Positions 16,202-25,105 of a stretch of DNA of 39,914 bases are shown piece after piece; positions within the stretch are counted from its first letter, which is position 1; each line of letters starts with the position of its first letter. The stretch comes from Corynebacterium sp. (GTDB lineage Bacteria > Actinomycetota > Actinomycetes > Mycobacteriales > Mycobacteriaceae). The translations under genes and the position numbers were made by a program. The notes under the pieces were generated by a model that saw only the letters and a list, made by a program, of their open reading frames with translations, had not been told where the DNA came from and ran no database searches. The stretch is from NCBI GenBank assembly GCA_030450335.1, contig JAKDIS010000008.1, forward strand, positions 1 through 39,914. The letters are read 5' to 3'.

Positions 16202-17017
16202 ATGAGCCCCGAATTTCGCACTCTCCAACAGATTCAGGACTCCGTCACCCCCGCCCTCCCCGGGCGCGTGGTGGCGGCCGTGCTGTTCGCCACCTTCGTC
16301 GGCGCCTCGTCCTCCCCCATCGCAGGACCGTGGACCCTCTCACTCGCCGCGGTGGTGCTGCTCATCGGCGCAATGTACCTGGGCATGTCGCTGCGGGCGA
16401 AGGGACTGCGAAGCAACGAGTACGCCCCGATGCGTGCCGACGACCGTTCCCCGGCGGAGGTCGGCGGCACCATGGAGGAGCCTCAGAGCCCGAACAAGAC
16501 GCTGCGCACGTTCCTGTCCTTCGCCGTCCCCGGGATCTACGTGCTGATGTGGATCGGTCAGCTGATCGACTCCGCCACCGTCGGGTGGATCTACGCCGCG
16601 GTGGTGACGGTGGTGAGCCTGGTGGTCTTCTGGCGCGCATTCGTGATCGAAGGTGCCCGGCCGGAGGGCTACGTCGCACTGTCGACGGTCTTCGCCACCG
16701 AGCCGGACTGGTCCCCGTCGGACGACACCGACGCGGTCGCCTCCACCCTCTACGCCGCCCAGGCGGTCCCCGGGGGACGCCAGGTGCGTCGCGACGTCCT
16801 CGCCGACCTCTCCGCCCCGCTCCTGTCGGACGCCTCACCGGACGCCTCACGCGACGAGACGCTGGACGCCGCGCTGCGCTCGCTCACCGCACGCGGCCTG
16901 GCCGTCGTCCTGCGTGAGCGCAAGGACGCCACCACGGTCGTGCGGTGGGTGACGTTGACCGAGGACGGACGCGACGCCCTCGCGCGCGGACCGGTGGGCA
17001 CTGCCCCTGTCAGCTGA
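16202..17017 (+). CDS. Unknown membrane protein with a winged-helix-like C-terminus
   Basis: I do not recognise a named family. The 271-residue protein has two hydrophobic segments near 22-41 and 45-63, a polar loop, two more near 103-121 and 125-147, and then a soluble domain of about 115 residues. The C-terminal stretch LDAALRSLTARGLAVVLRER followed by VTLTEDGRDAL has the look of the wing-and-last-helix part of MarR/PadR-like winged helices, so a membrane-tethered regulator or adaptor is possible. It is divergent from rne across a 412-nt gap and convergent with ndk. Its stop codon lies inside the left arm of a palindromic element. Confidence 0.72.
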   Translation: MSPEFRTLQQIQDSVTPALPGRVVAAVLFATFVGASSSPIAGPWTLSLAAVVLLIGAMYLGMSLRAKGLRSNEYAPMRADDRSPAEVGGTMEEPQSPNKTLRTFLSFAVPGIYVLMWIGQLIDSATVGWIYAAVVTVVSLVVFWRAFVIEGARPEGYVALSTVFATEPDWSPSDDTDAVASTLYAAQAVPGGRQVRRDVLADLSAPLLSDASPDASRDETLDAALRSLTARGLAVVLRERKDATTVVRWVTLTEDGRDALARGPVGTAPVS

Positions 17018-17075
17018 GTCATGCCCCAGGTCGGGAAATCGGTGTTCTCCTACCTGGGGCATGACCCAGCTGACA
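17008..17075. repeat. Intergenic palindromic element, subtype 2, copy C
   Basis: Two 23-bp arms (17008-17030 and 17053-17075) pair with a single mismatch; both contain TCATGCCCCAGG or its complement and end in TGTCAGCTG. The loop is 22 nt. The left arm includes the stop codon of the upstream gene. A second copy occurs at 35290-35361, also between convergent genes. The right half TTCTCCTACCTGGG also resembles subtype 1 elements at 60 and 5602. Confidence 0.85.
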
Positions 17076-17095
17076 TGACACAGGCACGGGCACGA

Positions 17096-17136
17096 AAAAC
17101 TCCCCGCCACGACCTCGTAGGAGTCGCGGCGGGGAG
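17096..17136 (-). terminator. Rho-independent terminator after ndk
   Basis: The arms CTCCCCGCC (17100-17108) and GGCGGGGAG (17128-17136) form a perfect 9-bp stem with a partly paired interior. On the minus strand it is followed by TTTTTCG. It lies 15 nt past the ndk stop. Confidence 0.9.
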
Positions 17137-17151
17137 CCGTGGAGCGGCGGA

Positions 17152-17562
17152 TCAGAGGTTCGGGAACCAGATGCCGATCTCGCGCTCGGCGGACTCCGGG
17201 GAGTCGGAGCCGTGGACGACGTTCTCGGCGACGGCCGTGGCGAAGTCGCCGCGGATGGAGCCGGGGGTGGCCTTGGCGACCGGGTCGGTGCCGCCGGCCA
17301 GCTGACGCCAGGCGTCGATGGCGCGCTCGCCCTCGACGATGCCCGCGATCATCGGGGCGGAGGTGACGAAGTCGACCAGCTCGCCGAAGAACGGCTTGTC
17401 GGCGTGCTCGGCGTAGTGCTTCTCTGCGGTCTCGCGGTCGGCGACACGCAGGTCCAGGGCGGAGAGGGTGAGGCCCTTGCGCTCGATACGGGCGATGATC
17501 TCGCCGACGAGGCCGCGGGCGACACCGTCCGGCTTGATGAGGATGAGAGTGCGTTCAGTCAT
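17152..17562 (-). CDS. ndk: Nucleoside diphosphate kinase
   Basis: Ndk transfers the gamma-phosphate from ATP to nucleoside diphosphates through a phospho-histidine. The start [20 protein letters not shown], the region [20 protein letters not shown] with the catalytic His, and the ending EIGIWFP are all standard. It has 136 residues, full length. TAGGCT ends 7 nt before the ATG with no Shine-Dalgarno between, so the transcript is probably leaderless. The gene usually follows the folC/DUF4233 set in this group; here a DUF1275 gene and a GNAT gene lie between. Confidence 0.99.
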   Translation of the reverse strand: MTERTLILIKPDGVARGLVGEIIARIERKGLTLSALDLRVADRETAEKHYAEHADKPFFGELVDFVTSAPMIAGIVEGERAIDAWRQLAGGTDPVAKATPGSIRGDFATAVAENVVHGSDSPESAEREIGIWFPNL

Positions 17563-17596
17563 GGGCATCAGCCTACCGAACACGGGTGAACACAAG

Positions 17597-18274
17597 TTAA
17601 AGCGGCAAGCCCAGGCGTCGCCGGCGACTGCGCAGCACCTGGTTGACCACGGTGACGACCACGAGGAAGCCGGTGAGCGGCACGACCGCACTCAGCCCGG
17701 CGTGGAAGAAACTCAGCGCACCGACGATCGCCCCGGCCGACAGGCACAGTGCCATGAGCAGCGGGTACACCCACGCCGAGATGCGTCCGCCGAAGAAGGA
17801 GTCCACGAACCGTTGTCCGGCCTTCACCAATGTCCCGGTCACGTAGGTCAACGCGATGCTGACCTCCCCGTCGCGTTCGAAGACGGAGTTCAGCGCACCG
17901 ATGCCCACCGACAGCAGCATCACCGCCCACACCTCGGCGTCGAGGGCCAGCAGCGCGCAGGACGCCACGAAGATCGTCGAGACGGTGGCGAGCACCGCCT
18001 CGCGCGAGCGGTAGCGTCCCCACCGGCGGGTGACCAGGCGGTGGACCAGGGCACCGAGCATGACCCCGGCCATGAACAGCACGATGCAGCGTCCCGCCAG
18101 GCGCATGAGTTCGGCGTCGTCCTCCACGAAGGAGACGGCCAGGCGGGTGCTGTTGCCGGACATGAACGACAGGAACACCCCGCCGTAGAACATGAAGCCG
18201 ATGGAGTCGGCGTAGCCGGCGACGGCCGACAGGCACATGGCGAGGACCCGTTCCCCGGGTCGATATGTATTCAT
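17597..18274 (-). CDS. YoaK family (DUF1275) membrane protein
   Basis: The protein has 225 residues and about six transmembrane segments. The start [30 protein letters not shown] contains the family hallmark, a glycine-rich first helix followed by MSGNxT. A second family block is [18 protein letters not shown]. The function of DUF1275 proteins is not established. It stands 34 nt upstream of ndk on the same strand, but ndk has its own promoter-like box. TAGCAT ends 9 nt before the ATG at 18274, and no Shine-Dalgarno is visible. Confidence 0.88.
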   Translation of the reverse strand: MNTYRPGERVLAMCLSAVAGYADSIGFMFYGGVFLSFMSGNSTRLAVSFVEDDAELMRLAGRCIVLFMAGVMLGALVHRLVTRRWGRYRSREAVLATVSTIFVASCALLALDAEVWAVMLLSVGIGALNSVFERDGEVSIALTYVTGTLVKAGQRFVDSFFGGRISAWVYPLLMALCLSAGAIVGALSFFHAGLSAVVPLTGFLVVVTVVNQVLRSRRRRLGLPL

Positions 18275-18328
18275 CGAAAGGTCATGCTACCCGCGAGGTT
18301 GGCCATGTCGGCCCCGCCGTTTCCCTGA

Positions 18329-18334
18329 TAGATT
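18329..18334 (+). promoter_or_regulatory. -10 box for the GNAT gene
   Basis: TAGATT is preceded by TGA, giving an extended -10 (TGN-TAGATT). Transcription would start near 18341 with a leader of about 45 nt that contains the ribosome site AAGGAGAG. Confidence 0.45.
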
Positions 18335-18385
18335 CGACACAGGAAGAACACGGGAACGAGATGACACTGGTGACAAGGAGAGACA

Positions 18386-18766
18386 ATGACTGAACTCACG
18401 GACAAGAAAGGGAACCCCGTCACCGTCCGTCTGAGGTCGAAGGGCAACGCCTACGGGCTCTACCTCGCCGACGGCACCCGCGCCGGCGCAGCCTACTTCG
18501 TGGACCGCGACACCGAGCACGGTGCGCCGGACGGGCCGGAGCGGATCTTCCACCACACCATCGTCTCCGACGACTACGCCGGCCGTGGGCTGGGAAGCCT
18601 GCTGGTCCGCGAGGCCCTGGCCGACACCCGTGATCAGGGACTCACGGTGGTGCCGTCCTGCCAGTTCGTGGCCTCCTGGATCAAGCGCAACGGGTACGAC
18701 GGCCCGCTCGACGCCCCCACCACCGAGATCGACGAGTACGTCCTGGAGCACGCCGGCGAGGTGTGA
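18386..18766 (+). CDS. Small GNAT family N-acetyltransferase
   Basis: The 126-residue protein belongs to the short YjdJ-like branch of GCN5-related acetyltransferases. The acetyl-CoA loop is SDDYAGRGLGSLLVREAL (R/Q-x-x-G-x-G/A type), followed by the strand LTVVPSCQFVASWIKRN typical of this branch. The acyl acceptor is unknown. The ATG has AAGGAGAG 4 nt upstream, one of the best ribosome sites in the window. It is convergent with the DUF4233 gene; the 28-nt gap holds the 12-bp palindrome CCGCACGTGCGG. Confidence 0.85.
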   Translation: MTELTDKKGNPVTVRLRSKGNAYGLYLADGTRAGAAYFVDRDTEHGAPDGPERIFHHTIVSDDYAGRGLGSLLVREALADTRDQGLTVVPSCQFVASWIKRNGYDGPLDAPTTEIDEYVLEHAGEV

Positions 18767-18794
18767 CCCGCCGCCGCACGTGCGGAGGACCGAA

Positions 18795-19226
18795 TCAGTC
18801 GCGGTCCTCGGCGACGTAGTAGTGCTGGGCAGGCAGCAGGCCCTTGTCCATGCGGCTCTTCACGTTCGCCCGCAGTTGGTAGGTGTACCACCAGGCGAGG
18901 ATGAACAGGATCGCCACGAAGAGCATCGTGGGGTGCACGACCACCCCGATCAGGGCGAAGACCTGCAGGGTGATGTTCATCTTGTCCGCCCAGGGGCGGA
19001 ACTGCAGGAAGGACGCCACGACCATCGCCAGGCCGAGCACGGCGACGTAGGTCATGTTGAACACGGTGGCGTGCGCCCCGTCGTCGACCACGCCGACCAC
19101 GGCGAGGACGAGCAGCACGGTGATGGCCTCCATCAGCATGATGCCGGCCATCATCCCCTTCAGCCCCTTGAACGGGTCGACCTGCATCTCGTGTGCGGGC
19201 CCCAGGGGGGTGGTGTTCTCACTCAC
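18795..19226 (-). CDS. DUF4233 family membrane protein
   Basis: The 143-residue protein has four hydrophobic segments (about 26-48, 55-78, 85-101 and 105-122) and ends in a polar tail, HYYVAEDRD. It has the features and position of DUF4233 proteins, which are encoded just after folC in mycobacteria and corynebacteria; the function is unknown. Its GTG start overlaps the stop of the LOG gene as GTGA, so translation should be coupled. GLKGMMAGIMLMEAITVLL opens the first helix. It is the last gene of the valS-folC-LOG-DUF4233 run. Confidence 0.82.
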   Translation of the reverse strand: MSENTTPLGPAHEMQVDPFKGLKGMMAGIMLMEAITVLLVLAVVGVVDDGAHATVFNMTYVAVLGLAMVVASFLQFRPWADKMNITLQVFALIGVVVHPTMLFVAILFILAWWYTYQLRANVKSRMDKGLLPAQHYYVAEDRD

Positions 19227-19858
19227 TGCATCCTCATCTCGCCTGTGCCGGTGTGGCTCTTCTGGGACCACTTTGCCGTAGCCGGGGTCCAGGAGTCCAA
19301 CGCGTTCGCCAGTCCGCAAGGGTCGGTGAGGTGGATCAGGTTGTCGCGGTGTTCGGCGGAGAAGAACCCGCGCTCCACCATCTGGTCGACCATCGCCAGC
19401 AGCGGGGCCCAGTAGTCGTCCACGTCGACCAGGGCGACGGGCTTGTGGTGGATGCCCAGCACCTGGCCGGTCCACACCTCGAAGAATTCCTCGAGCGTGC
19501 CGATCCCACCGGGCAGGGTGACCATGGCGTCGGCGGTGGACGCCATGCGTTCCTTGCGCTCGTTCATGGTGTCCACGATCTCCAGGCTGGTCAGCCCGGT
19601 GTGGCCGGTCTCGCCGTCGTAGAGGTGGCGGGTGATGACACCGTGGACCGCCATGCCGGCGGCCAGGGCGGCGTCGGCGGCCACGCCCATCAGGCCGACC
19701 GATCCCCCGCCGTAGACCAGGGAGTGCCCGGCCTCGGCCAGCTGACGGACCACGGCGACCGTGGCCTCGCGGTAGGCCGGGCTGTCGCCGGTGGCCGAGC
19801 CGAGGTACAGCGCCACGCGTTTCGGCGCGACGAGGGTGCCGGTCACGGTGCCGCTCAT
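19223..19858 (-). CDS. LOG family nucleotide 5'-monophosphate phosphoribohydrolase-like protein
   Basis: LOG enzymes cleave cytokinin riboside monophosphates or other nucleotides to free bases; bacterial members were long misnamed lysine decarboxylases. The signature PGGIGTLEEFFEVWT (PGGxGTxxE) is intact, as is SLVYGGGSVGLMG and the Arg/Glu-rich NERKERM before it. It has 211 residues. The ATG overlaps the folC stop as ATGA, and its own stop overlaps the next GTG. The physiological substrate is unknown. The last 20 residues are polar and not conserved-looking. Confidence 0.9.
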   Translation of the reverse strand: MSGTVTGTLVAPKRVALYLGSATGDSPAYREATVAVVRQLAEAGHSLVYGGGSVGLMGVAADAALAAGMAVHGVITRHLYDGETGHTGLTSLEIVDTMNERKERMASTADAMVTLPGGIGTLEEFFEVWTGQVLGIHHKPVALVDVDDYWAPLLAMVDQMVERGFFSAEHRDNLIHLTDPCGLANALDSWTPATAKWSQKSHTGTGEMRMQ

Positions 19859-21390
19859 GCCGGGTCCTTGCCGAACAGGGTGCGGGCCTCGCCGGCGGTG
19901 ACGACCGACCCGGTGACCAGTACGCCGGCGCCGGAGACCTGACTGTCGCCGAAGCCACCGTCGTCCTCGGCGAGCTGGACGGCCAGTTCCACGGCGCCGG
20001 GCAGGTTCACCGCCACGTGCACGCGCTCCTCGCCGAAGGCGTCGCGGGCGTACTCGGCGAGGTCCTCGACGTCGACGGCGCGCGGGGAGGTGTTCTGGGT
20101 GACGACGATCTCGTCGAGCACCGGCTCCAGGGCGGCCAGGATGCCGCGGGCGTCCTTGTCTCCGAGCACGGAGACCACGCCGACGAGGCGTCGGAAGGAG
20201 AAGTCACGGTCCACGGCCTGCGCCAGCGCCTTGGCGCCGTGCGGGTTGTGGGTGGCGTCGATGAACACGTTGGGCGTCGAGCGCACGCGCTCCAGGCGAC
20301 CCGGCGAGCTGACCTGGGCGAAACCACGCCGGACGGTGTCCTCGTCGAGCATGCGTCCGGCACCGGCGCCGAAGAACGCCTCCACCGCGGCCAGTGCGGT
20401 GGCGGCGTTGCGTGCCTGGTGGGCGCCGGAGAGCGGCAGGAAGATGTCGGTGTAGACCCCGCCGAGTCCCTTGAGCGACAGGTTCTGACCGCCGACGGCG
20501 ACGGCGGACTCCACCACGGCGAACTCCTCGCCCGCGCGGGCGACCGAGGAGTCGGCCTCCACTGCCTGGCGCAGCAGCACCTCGAGGGCCTCGGGTTCCT
20601 GCTCGGCGATGACGGCGACGTTGTCCGGCGGGGTGAGCAGGTCGTCGGCGTCCCAGCGCTGCTTGATGATGCCGGCCTTCTCCCCGGCGATCTCGGCCAG
20701 CGTGTCGCCGAGGTAGTCGGTGTGGTCCAGCCCGATCGGGGTGACCACGGCGACGTCGGCGTCGATGACGTTGGTGGCGTCCCAGCGTCCGCCGAGGCCG
20801 ACCTCGACGACGGCGACGTCCACCGGGGCGTCGGCGAAGGCGGCGTAGGCCATGGCCACGAGGATCTCGAACTTGCTCATCCGCGGACCGCCCTCGGCCT
20901 CGGACTCGCGGTCGACCATCTCCACGAAGGGCTGGATCTCACGCCAGGTGGCCACGTAGTCCGCCGGGTGCAGCGGCGTGCCGTCGATCGCGATGCGCTC
21001 GGTGGCCAGCTGCAGGTGCGGGCTGGTGGTCCGTCCGGTGCGGCGGTGGAAGGCGCGCAGCAGCGACTCGACCATGCGGGTGACCGAGGTCTTGCCGTTG
21101 GTCCCGGCGACGTGGATGGCCTGATAGTTACGCTGCGGGCTGCCGAGCAGGTCCATGAGCCGGCGGACGCGGTCGAGGGTGGGGTCGATCTTGGTCTCGG
21201 GCCACCGCTCGTTGAGCTCGGCCTCGACCTCGGCGAGGGCGGCGAGGTCGCCGGCGGTCACCGGGCGGGCCAGTTTCGCGGCGTCGTCGTCGGTGTTGGC
21301 GGGTTCGGACAGGTCGATCGGCAGGTCGAGGCCGGTGGCGTTGAGCTGGGCCTCGCCGAAGTCGTTGTTCTCGTCGTGCTTGTCAGTCAC
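19855..21390 (-). CDS. folC: Bifunctional folylpolyglutamate/dihydrofolate synthase
   Basis: FolC adds glutamate to dihydropteroate and to folates, using ATP. The Mur-ligase-like fold shows the P-loop HVAGTNGKTSVTRM, TSPHLQLATERIAIDG, the metal region VEVGLGGRWDATN and PIGLDHTDYLG, and the C-terminal block DATHNPHGAKALAQAV. It has 511 residues, with about 70 extra N-terminal residues rich in acidic amino acids. The GTG start at 21390 lies 10 nt after the valS stop; GGGAAG overlapping that stop is the only ribosome-site candidate. It is coupled downstream to the LOG gene. Confidence 0.96.
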   Translation of the reverse strand: MTDKHDENNDFGEAQLNATGLDLPIDLSEPANTDDDAAKLARPVTAGDLAALAEVEAELNERWPETKIDPTLDRVRRLMDLLGSPQRNYQAIHVAGTNGKTSVTRMVESLLRAFHRRTGRTTSPHLQLATERIAIDGTPLHPADYVATWREIQPFVEMVDRESEAEGGPRMSKFEILVAMAYAAFADAPVDVAVVEVGLGGRWDATNVIDADVAVVTPIGLDHTDYLGDTLAEIAGEKAGIIKQRWDADDLLTPPDNVAVIAEQEPEALEVLLRQAVEADSSVARAGEEFAVVESAVAVGGQNLSLKGLGGVYTDIFLPLSGAHQARNAATALAAVEAFFGAGAGRMLDEDTVRRGFAQVSSPGRLERVRSTPNVFIDATHNPHGAKALAQAVDRDFSFRRLVGVVSVLGDKDARGILAALEPVLDEIVVTQNTSPRAVDVEDLAEYARDAFGEERVHVAVNLPGAVELAVQLAEDDGGFGDSQVSGAGVLVTGSVVTAGEARTLFGKDPA

Positions 21391-21400
21391 TGTTGCGGGG

Positions 21401-24208
21401 TCACTTCCCTGCCAGGTCGGTCAGCCGGGCGTTGATGCGCTCGACCTCGTCGGCGGCGATGCCGCGACGCTCACGGATCTCGGCGACGACCTTCTCCGGC
21501 GCCTTGGCCAGGAAGTTGTCGTTGCCGAGCTTCTTGTCTGCGCGCTCGAGCTCCTTGTTGGCCTCGGCCAGGTCCTTCTCCAGGCGCTTGCGCTCGGCGG
21601 CGACGTCCACGGTGCCGGACGTGTCCAGCTCCACGGTGATCGTCGCACCCGACAGGCGCAGCTCCACCGACGCCGTCGGCGTGAAGTCCTCGGCCGGGGC
21701 GGTGAGTCGGACGATGGAACGCACGGCGTCCTCGAGCCCGGCGAGGTCGGCGGCCGCGGCGTCGAAACGTCCCGGCACCTTCTGGGTGGGCTTGACACCC
21801 TGGTCGGCGCGGAAGCGGCGGACCTCGGTGACGAGCTTCTCCACGTCGTCCAGACGACGCACGGCGTCGACGTCCGTCTGCGCCCCACCGTTGGTGTTGG
21901 CGGCGGTGGGCCAGTCGGTGACCACGAGGCTGTCGGCGTAGCCGTCGACGCCGTCGGTGAGCACGGTCCACAGGGTCTCGGTGACGAAGGGCATCGAGGG
22001 GTGCAGGAGGCGGAAGACGGTGTCGAGCACCCGGCCGAGCACAAGCTGGGTGTTTTCGCCGCGGGTGCGCTCGGCCTCGGTGGCGGCGTCCCAGTCGCGC
22101 GGGATCTGCACCTTGGCGATCTCCAGGTACCAGTCGCAGAACTCGCCCCAGGTGAAGCGGTAGAGCGCCTCGTTGGCCACGGCGAACTCGTAGCGGTCCA
22201 GGTGGGTGTCGACGAGCACGCGCAGTTCCTCGAGCTTGTCGAGGATCCAGCGGTCCGGGTCGGTGAGCTGTTCGCGGGACGGGAAGGCGTCCTGCCCGTC
22301 CACCGGGAGCACGCGGGCACCGTTCATCAGGGCGAACTTCGTGGCGTTGAACAGCTTCGTGGCGAAGTTACGCGAGGACTGCGCGGAGTCCTCACCGATC
22401 GGCAGGTCGGTTCCCGGGTTGGCGCCGCGGGCCAGCGTGAAGCGCAGCGCGTCCGCACCGTAGTCGCGGACCCAGTCCATCGGGTCGATGCCGTTGCCCA
22501 GCGACTTGGACATCTTGCGGCCGTGCTCGTCGCGGACGAGTCCGTGCAGGAAGACGTCGGTGAAGGGCACCTGGGGGCGTCCGGCACGCTGGTCGGCGGT
22601 GGTGCCGGGCTCACCGTTGTCGAGGACGGAGCCCTCGACGGTATCGGCGAAGGTGGCGAACATCATCATGCGCGCGACCCAGAAGAACAGGATGTCGTAG
22701 CCGGTGACCAGCACGGACGTCGGGTAGAACTTCGCCAGCTCGTCGGTGGCGTCCGGCCAGCCCATCGTGGAGAACGGCCACAGCGCGGAGCTGAACCACG
22801 TGTCCAGCACGTCCTCCTCGCGGTACCAGCCCTCGCCGGTGGGGGCCTCGTCATCCGGGCCGCAGCACACGATCTCGCCGTCGGGTCCGTACCAGATCGG
22901 GATGCGGTGGCCCCACCACAGCTGCCGGGAGATGCACCAGTCGTGCATGTCGTCGACCCAGTCGAACCAGCGCGGTTCCTGGGAGGCCGGGTGGATGACC
23001 GTGTCGCCCTCGCGGACGGCGTCGCCGGACATCTTCGCCAGCTCCTCGACCTTCACCCACCACTGCTCCGACAGGCGTGGCTCGATGGCCTCGCCGGAAC
23101 GCTCGGAGTGCCCCACGGAGTGCACGTAGGGGCTGATGCGCTTGACCACGCGCCCCTGCTCCTCCAGTGCCAGGCGGATCTGCTCGCGCGCCTCGAAGCG
23201 GTCCATCCCGTCGAAGCGGGTGCCGGTGTTGGCGATGTGGCCGGTCTGGTCGATGACCTCGGGCATGTCGAGGTCGTGGCGGCGGCCCATCTCGAAGTCG
23301 TTCGGGTCGTGCGCCGGGGTGATCTTCACCGCGCCGGTACCGAACTCGGGGTCGACGTAGTCGTCGGCGATGACGACCATGCCGTGGCCCTCGATGAACG
23401 GGTGCGGCAGGCGGGAACCGACGAGGTCGCGGTAGCGCTCGTCGTCCGGGTGGACGGCCACGGCGACGTCGCCGAGCATCGTCTCCACACGGGTGGTGGC
23501 GACGTCCACGTGCGCGCCCTCGCCGGAGGCGTCGCCGTAGCGCAGGGTGACCAGCTCACCCTCGTCGTCGGAGTAGACGACCTCGATGTCGGAGATGGCG
23601 GTGCGCAGCACCGGCGACCAGTTGACCATGCGCTTGGCGCGGTAGATCAGGCCGCGGTCGAAGAGCTCCTTGAAGATGGTCTGCACGGCACGCGACAGCC
23701 CGTCGTCCAGGGTGAAGCGCTCGCGCTCCCAGTCGACGGAGTCGCCGATCGCGCGCATCTGCGACTGGATCACGCCACCGTACTGTTCCTTCCACTCCCA
23801 GACCTTGTCCACGAACTCCTCGCGCCCGTAGTCGAACCGGTCCTTGCCCTCGGTCTCCTTGAGCATGCCCTCGACCTTGGTCTGCGTGGCGATGCCGGCG
23901 TGGTCGGAGCCCGGCAGCCAGAGGACCTCGTGGCCCTGCATGCGCTTACGCCGGGCCATGGAGTCCATGAGGGTGTGGTCGAGGGCGTGACCCATGTGCA
24001 GCTGACCGGTGACGTTCGGCGGCGGCAGCACGATGGAGAACGGCGGGCGGTCGCTGGTGGCGTCCGCGTGGAAGTAACCCGAGTCGACCCACCCCTGGTA
24101 GAGGTCGTTCTCGACGTCCGCGGGGGTCCACTGCTTCGGGAGCCGGTCGGCCCGGGAGGAGGTGTCGGGGTTGCTGCTGGCTGCGCTGGAGCTGGTCTGA
24201 TCAGTCAC
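21401..24208 (-). CDS. valS: Valyl-tRNA synthetase
   Basis: ValS charges tRNA-Val and edits misactivated threonine. The class I HIGH motif appears as [15 protein letters not shown], the KMSKS loop as [18 protein letters not shown], the editing (CP1) domain lies between them, and the anticodon-binding and C-terminal coiled-coil domains follow (last 70 residues, [20 protein letters not shown]). It has 935 residues. The GTG start at 24208 is chosen because TAGACT ends 8 nt before it; the frame remains open another 95 codons upstream, but that stretch does not look like synthetase. It heads the set valS-folC-LOG-DUF4233. Confidence 0.97.
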   Translation of the reverse strand: MTDQTSSSAASSNPDTSSRADRLPKQWTPADVENDLYQGWVDSGYFHADATSDRPPFSIVLPPPNVTGQLHMGHALDHTLMDSMARRKRMQGHEVLWLPGSDHAGIATQTKVEGMLKETEGKDRFDYGREEFVDKVWEWKEQYGGVIQSQMRAIGDSVDWERERFTLDDGLSRAVQTIFKELFDRGLIYRAKRMVNWSPVLRTAISDIEVVYSDDEGELVTLRYGDASGEGAHVDVATTRVETMLGDVAVAVHPDDERYRDLVGSRLPHPFIEGHGMVVIADDYVDPEFGTGAVKITPAHDPNDFEMGRRHDLDMPEVIDQTGHIANTGTRFDGMDRFEAREQIRLALEEQGRVVKRISPYVHSVGHSERSGEAIEPRLSEQWWVKVEELAKMSGDAVREGDTVIHPASQEPRWFDWVDDMHDWCISRQLWWGHRIPIWYGPDGEIVCCGPDDEAPTGEGWYREEDVLDTWFSSALWPFSTMGWPDATDELAKFYPTSVLVTGYDILFFWVARMMMFATFADTVEGSVLDNGEPGTTADQRAGRPQVPFTDVFLHGLVRDEHGRKMSKSLGNGIDPMDWVRDYGADALRFTLARGANPGTDLPIGEDSAQSSRNFATKLFNATKFALMNGARVLPVDGQDAFPSREQLTDPDRWILDKLEELRVLVDTHLDRYEFAVANEALYRFTWGEFCDWYLEIAKVQIPRDWDAATEAERTRGENTQLVLGRVLDTVFRLLHPSMPFVTETLWTVLTDGVDGYADSLVVTDWPTAANTNGGAQTDVDAVRRLDDVEKLVTEVRRFRADQGVKPTQKVPGRFDAAAADLAGLEDAVRSIVRLTAPAEDFTPTASVELRLSGATITVELDTSGTVDVAAERKRLEKDLAEANKELERADKKLGNDNFLAKAPEKVVAEIRERRGIAADEVERINARLTDLAGK

Positions 24209-24563
24209 GGTAGGACAGTCTAGTGCAGGGCCCGGACATGAACGTGACCGGCTGGTGGGCGTTCCGAGGACCCAGGACGGCTCAGGAAGAGACAGGACGT
24301 CGCGCAGCCACTGGTCGACCTCCTCCATCGTCGCCGTGTCCACAACCCCCGCATCGCCGGTGATGCGGTCCCTGGAGATTGTTCGTGTCCGTTCAGCGAG
24401 GGCATACGTTGTCCGGTCCAGATCCGGCGCGGTCCCACGAAGCTGCACGCGCAGAAGGACGTGGCCTCCGGGGATTGTCCTCCCGGGGGCCACGTCCTGT
24501 GGTTGCCTGCGCGTTTCGCCGGTGGCGGCTACCGCGGCGGGCTGTGCGTCGGCCGAGTGCGGC
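24209..24563. other. 355-nt gap upstream of valS
   Basis: It holds the valS -10 box TAGACT (24217-24222, minus strand) and, at 24447-24514, a hairpin described separately. Between them the minus strand stays open in the valS frame for 95 codons with fairly ordinary codon use (for example [20 protein letters not shown]). It could be a remnant of a lost gene or an unrecognised small gene; I cannot support either. Confidence 0.4.
24447..24514 (-). terminator. Large hairpin after the CMD-like gene
   Basis: ACGCGCAG (24447-24454) pairs with CTGCGCGT (24507-24514), and inside them GGACGTGGCC (24457-24466) pairs with GGCCACGTCC (24488-24497), with further GC pairing toward the loop. It lies 50 nt past the stop of the carboxymuconolactone-decarboxylase-like gene. 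There is no T-run, so termination is inferred from position and stability. Confidence 0.55.
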
Positions 24564-25088
24564 CTACGCTCCGTCCCAGCTGGTGGGGTTGTCGTCCAGC
24601 GGGATCTCGAGGGTCATCAGGAACCGGGCGGTCATCATGTAGTGACCGACCAGCAGCGTGATGATCGCGGCGGACTGCTCGTCCAGGGCCTCGACCACGG
24701 CCTCGAAGGTCGGGCCGGCCTTGGGGTTGGCGACCAGGTCGTCGGTGAGCTCCATCGCCTTCTGCTTGGCATCGCTCAGGGAGCTGAAGTCACCGGACTG
24801 GATCGCCTTGATCTCGTCCTCGGTGACACCCACGGAGCGGGCCTTGTCGGCGTGCTGCATCCACTCGTAGTCGCTGTGCGAGATCACACCGACGCGCAGG
24901 GTGACCATCTCACGGATCTGCGGGTCCAGCGGGGAGTTCGGGAACGAGTTGCCGTAGTCCAGGTAGGCGTCGGTGATCCCGGTGGTGGTGCGCATCAGAC
25001 CGGCGACGAGGTTCGAGGGGAACCGGTTGTAGACCCGCTTCTCCTCCTCGGTGCCGGTGGACGGGTCGAACAGAGGAATTCGTGACAT
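24564..25088 (-). CDS. Carboxymuconolactone decarboxylase family protein
   Basis: The 174-residue protein has the AhpD/CMD helical fold pattern: [40 protein letters not shown]. At the place where AhpD-type peroxidases carry C-x-x-C before the conserved His, this one has S-H-S-D-Y-E-W, so the disulfide-reductase activity of AhpD is not expected. It resembles the SEYEW-QH branch, whose substrates are mostly unknown. ATG 25088 has GGAAAGG about 8 nt upstream. It follows the MBL-fold gene by 17 nt and probably shares its transcript. Confidence 0.85.
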   Translation of the reverse strand: MSRIPLFDPSTGTEEEKRVYNRFPSNLVAGLMRTTTGITDAYLDYGNSFPNSPLDPQIREMVTLRVGVISHSDYEWMQHADKARSVGVTEDEIKAIQSGDFSSLSDAKQKAMELTDDLVANPKAGPTFEAVVEALDEQSAAIITLLVGHYMMTARFLMTLEIPLDDNPTSWDGA

Positions 25089-25105
25089 GACGTGACCTTT
25101 CCGAT

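Noticed and set aside
21155..24223. Very long open frame on the plus strand opposite folC and valS
   Set aside because: It is antisense to two certain genes. Long antisense frames are expected at this GC content, and its translation is Val/Gly/His/Arg-rich without any recognisable domain.
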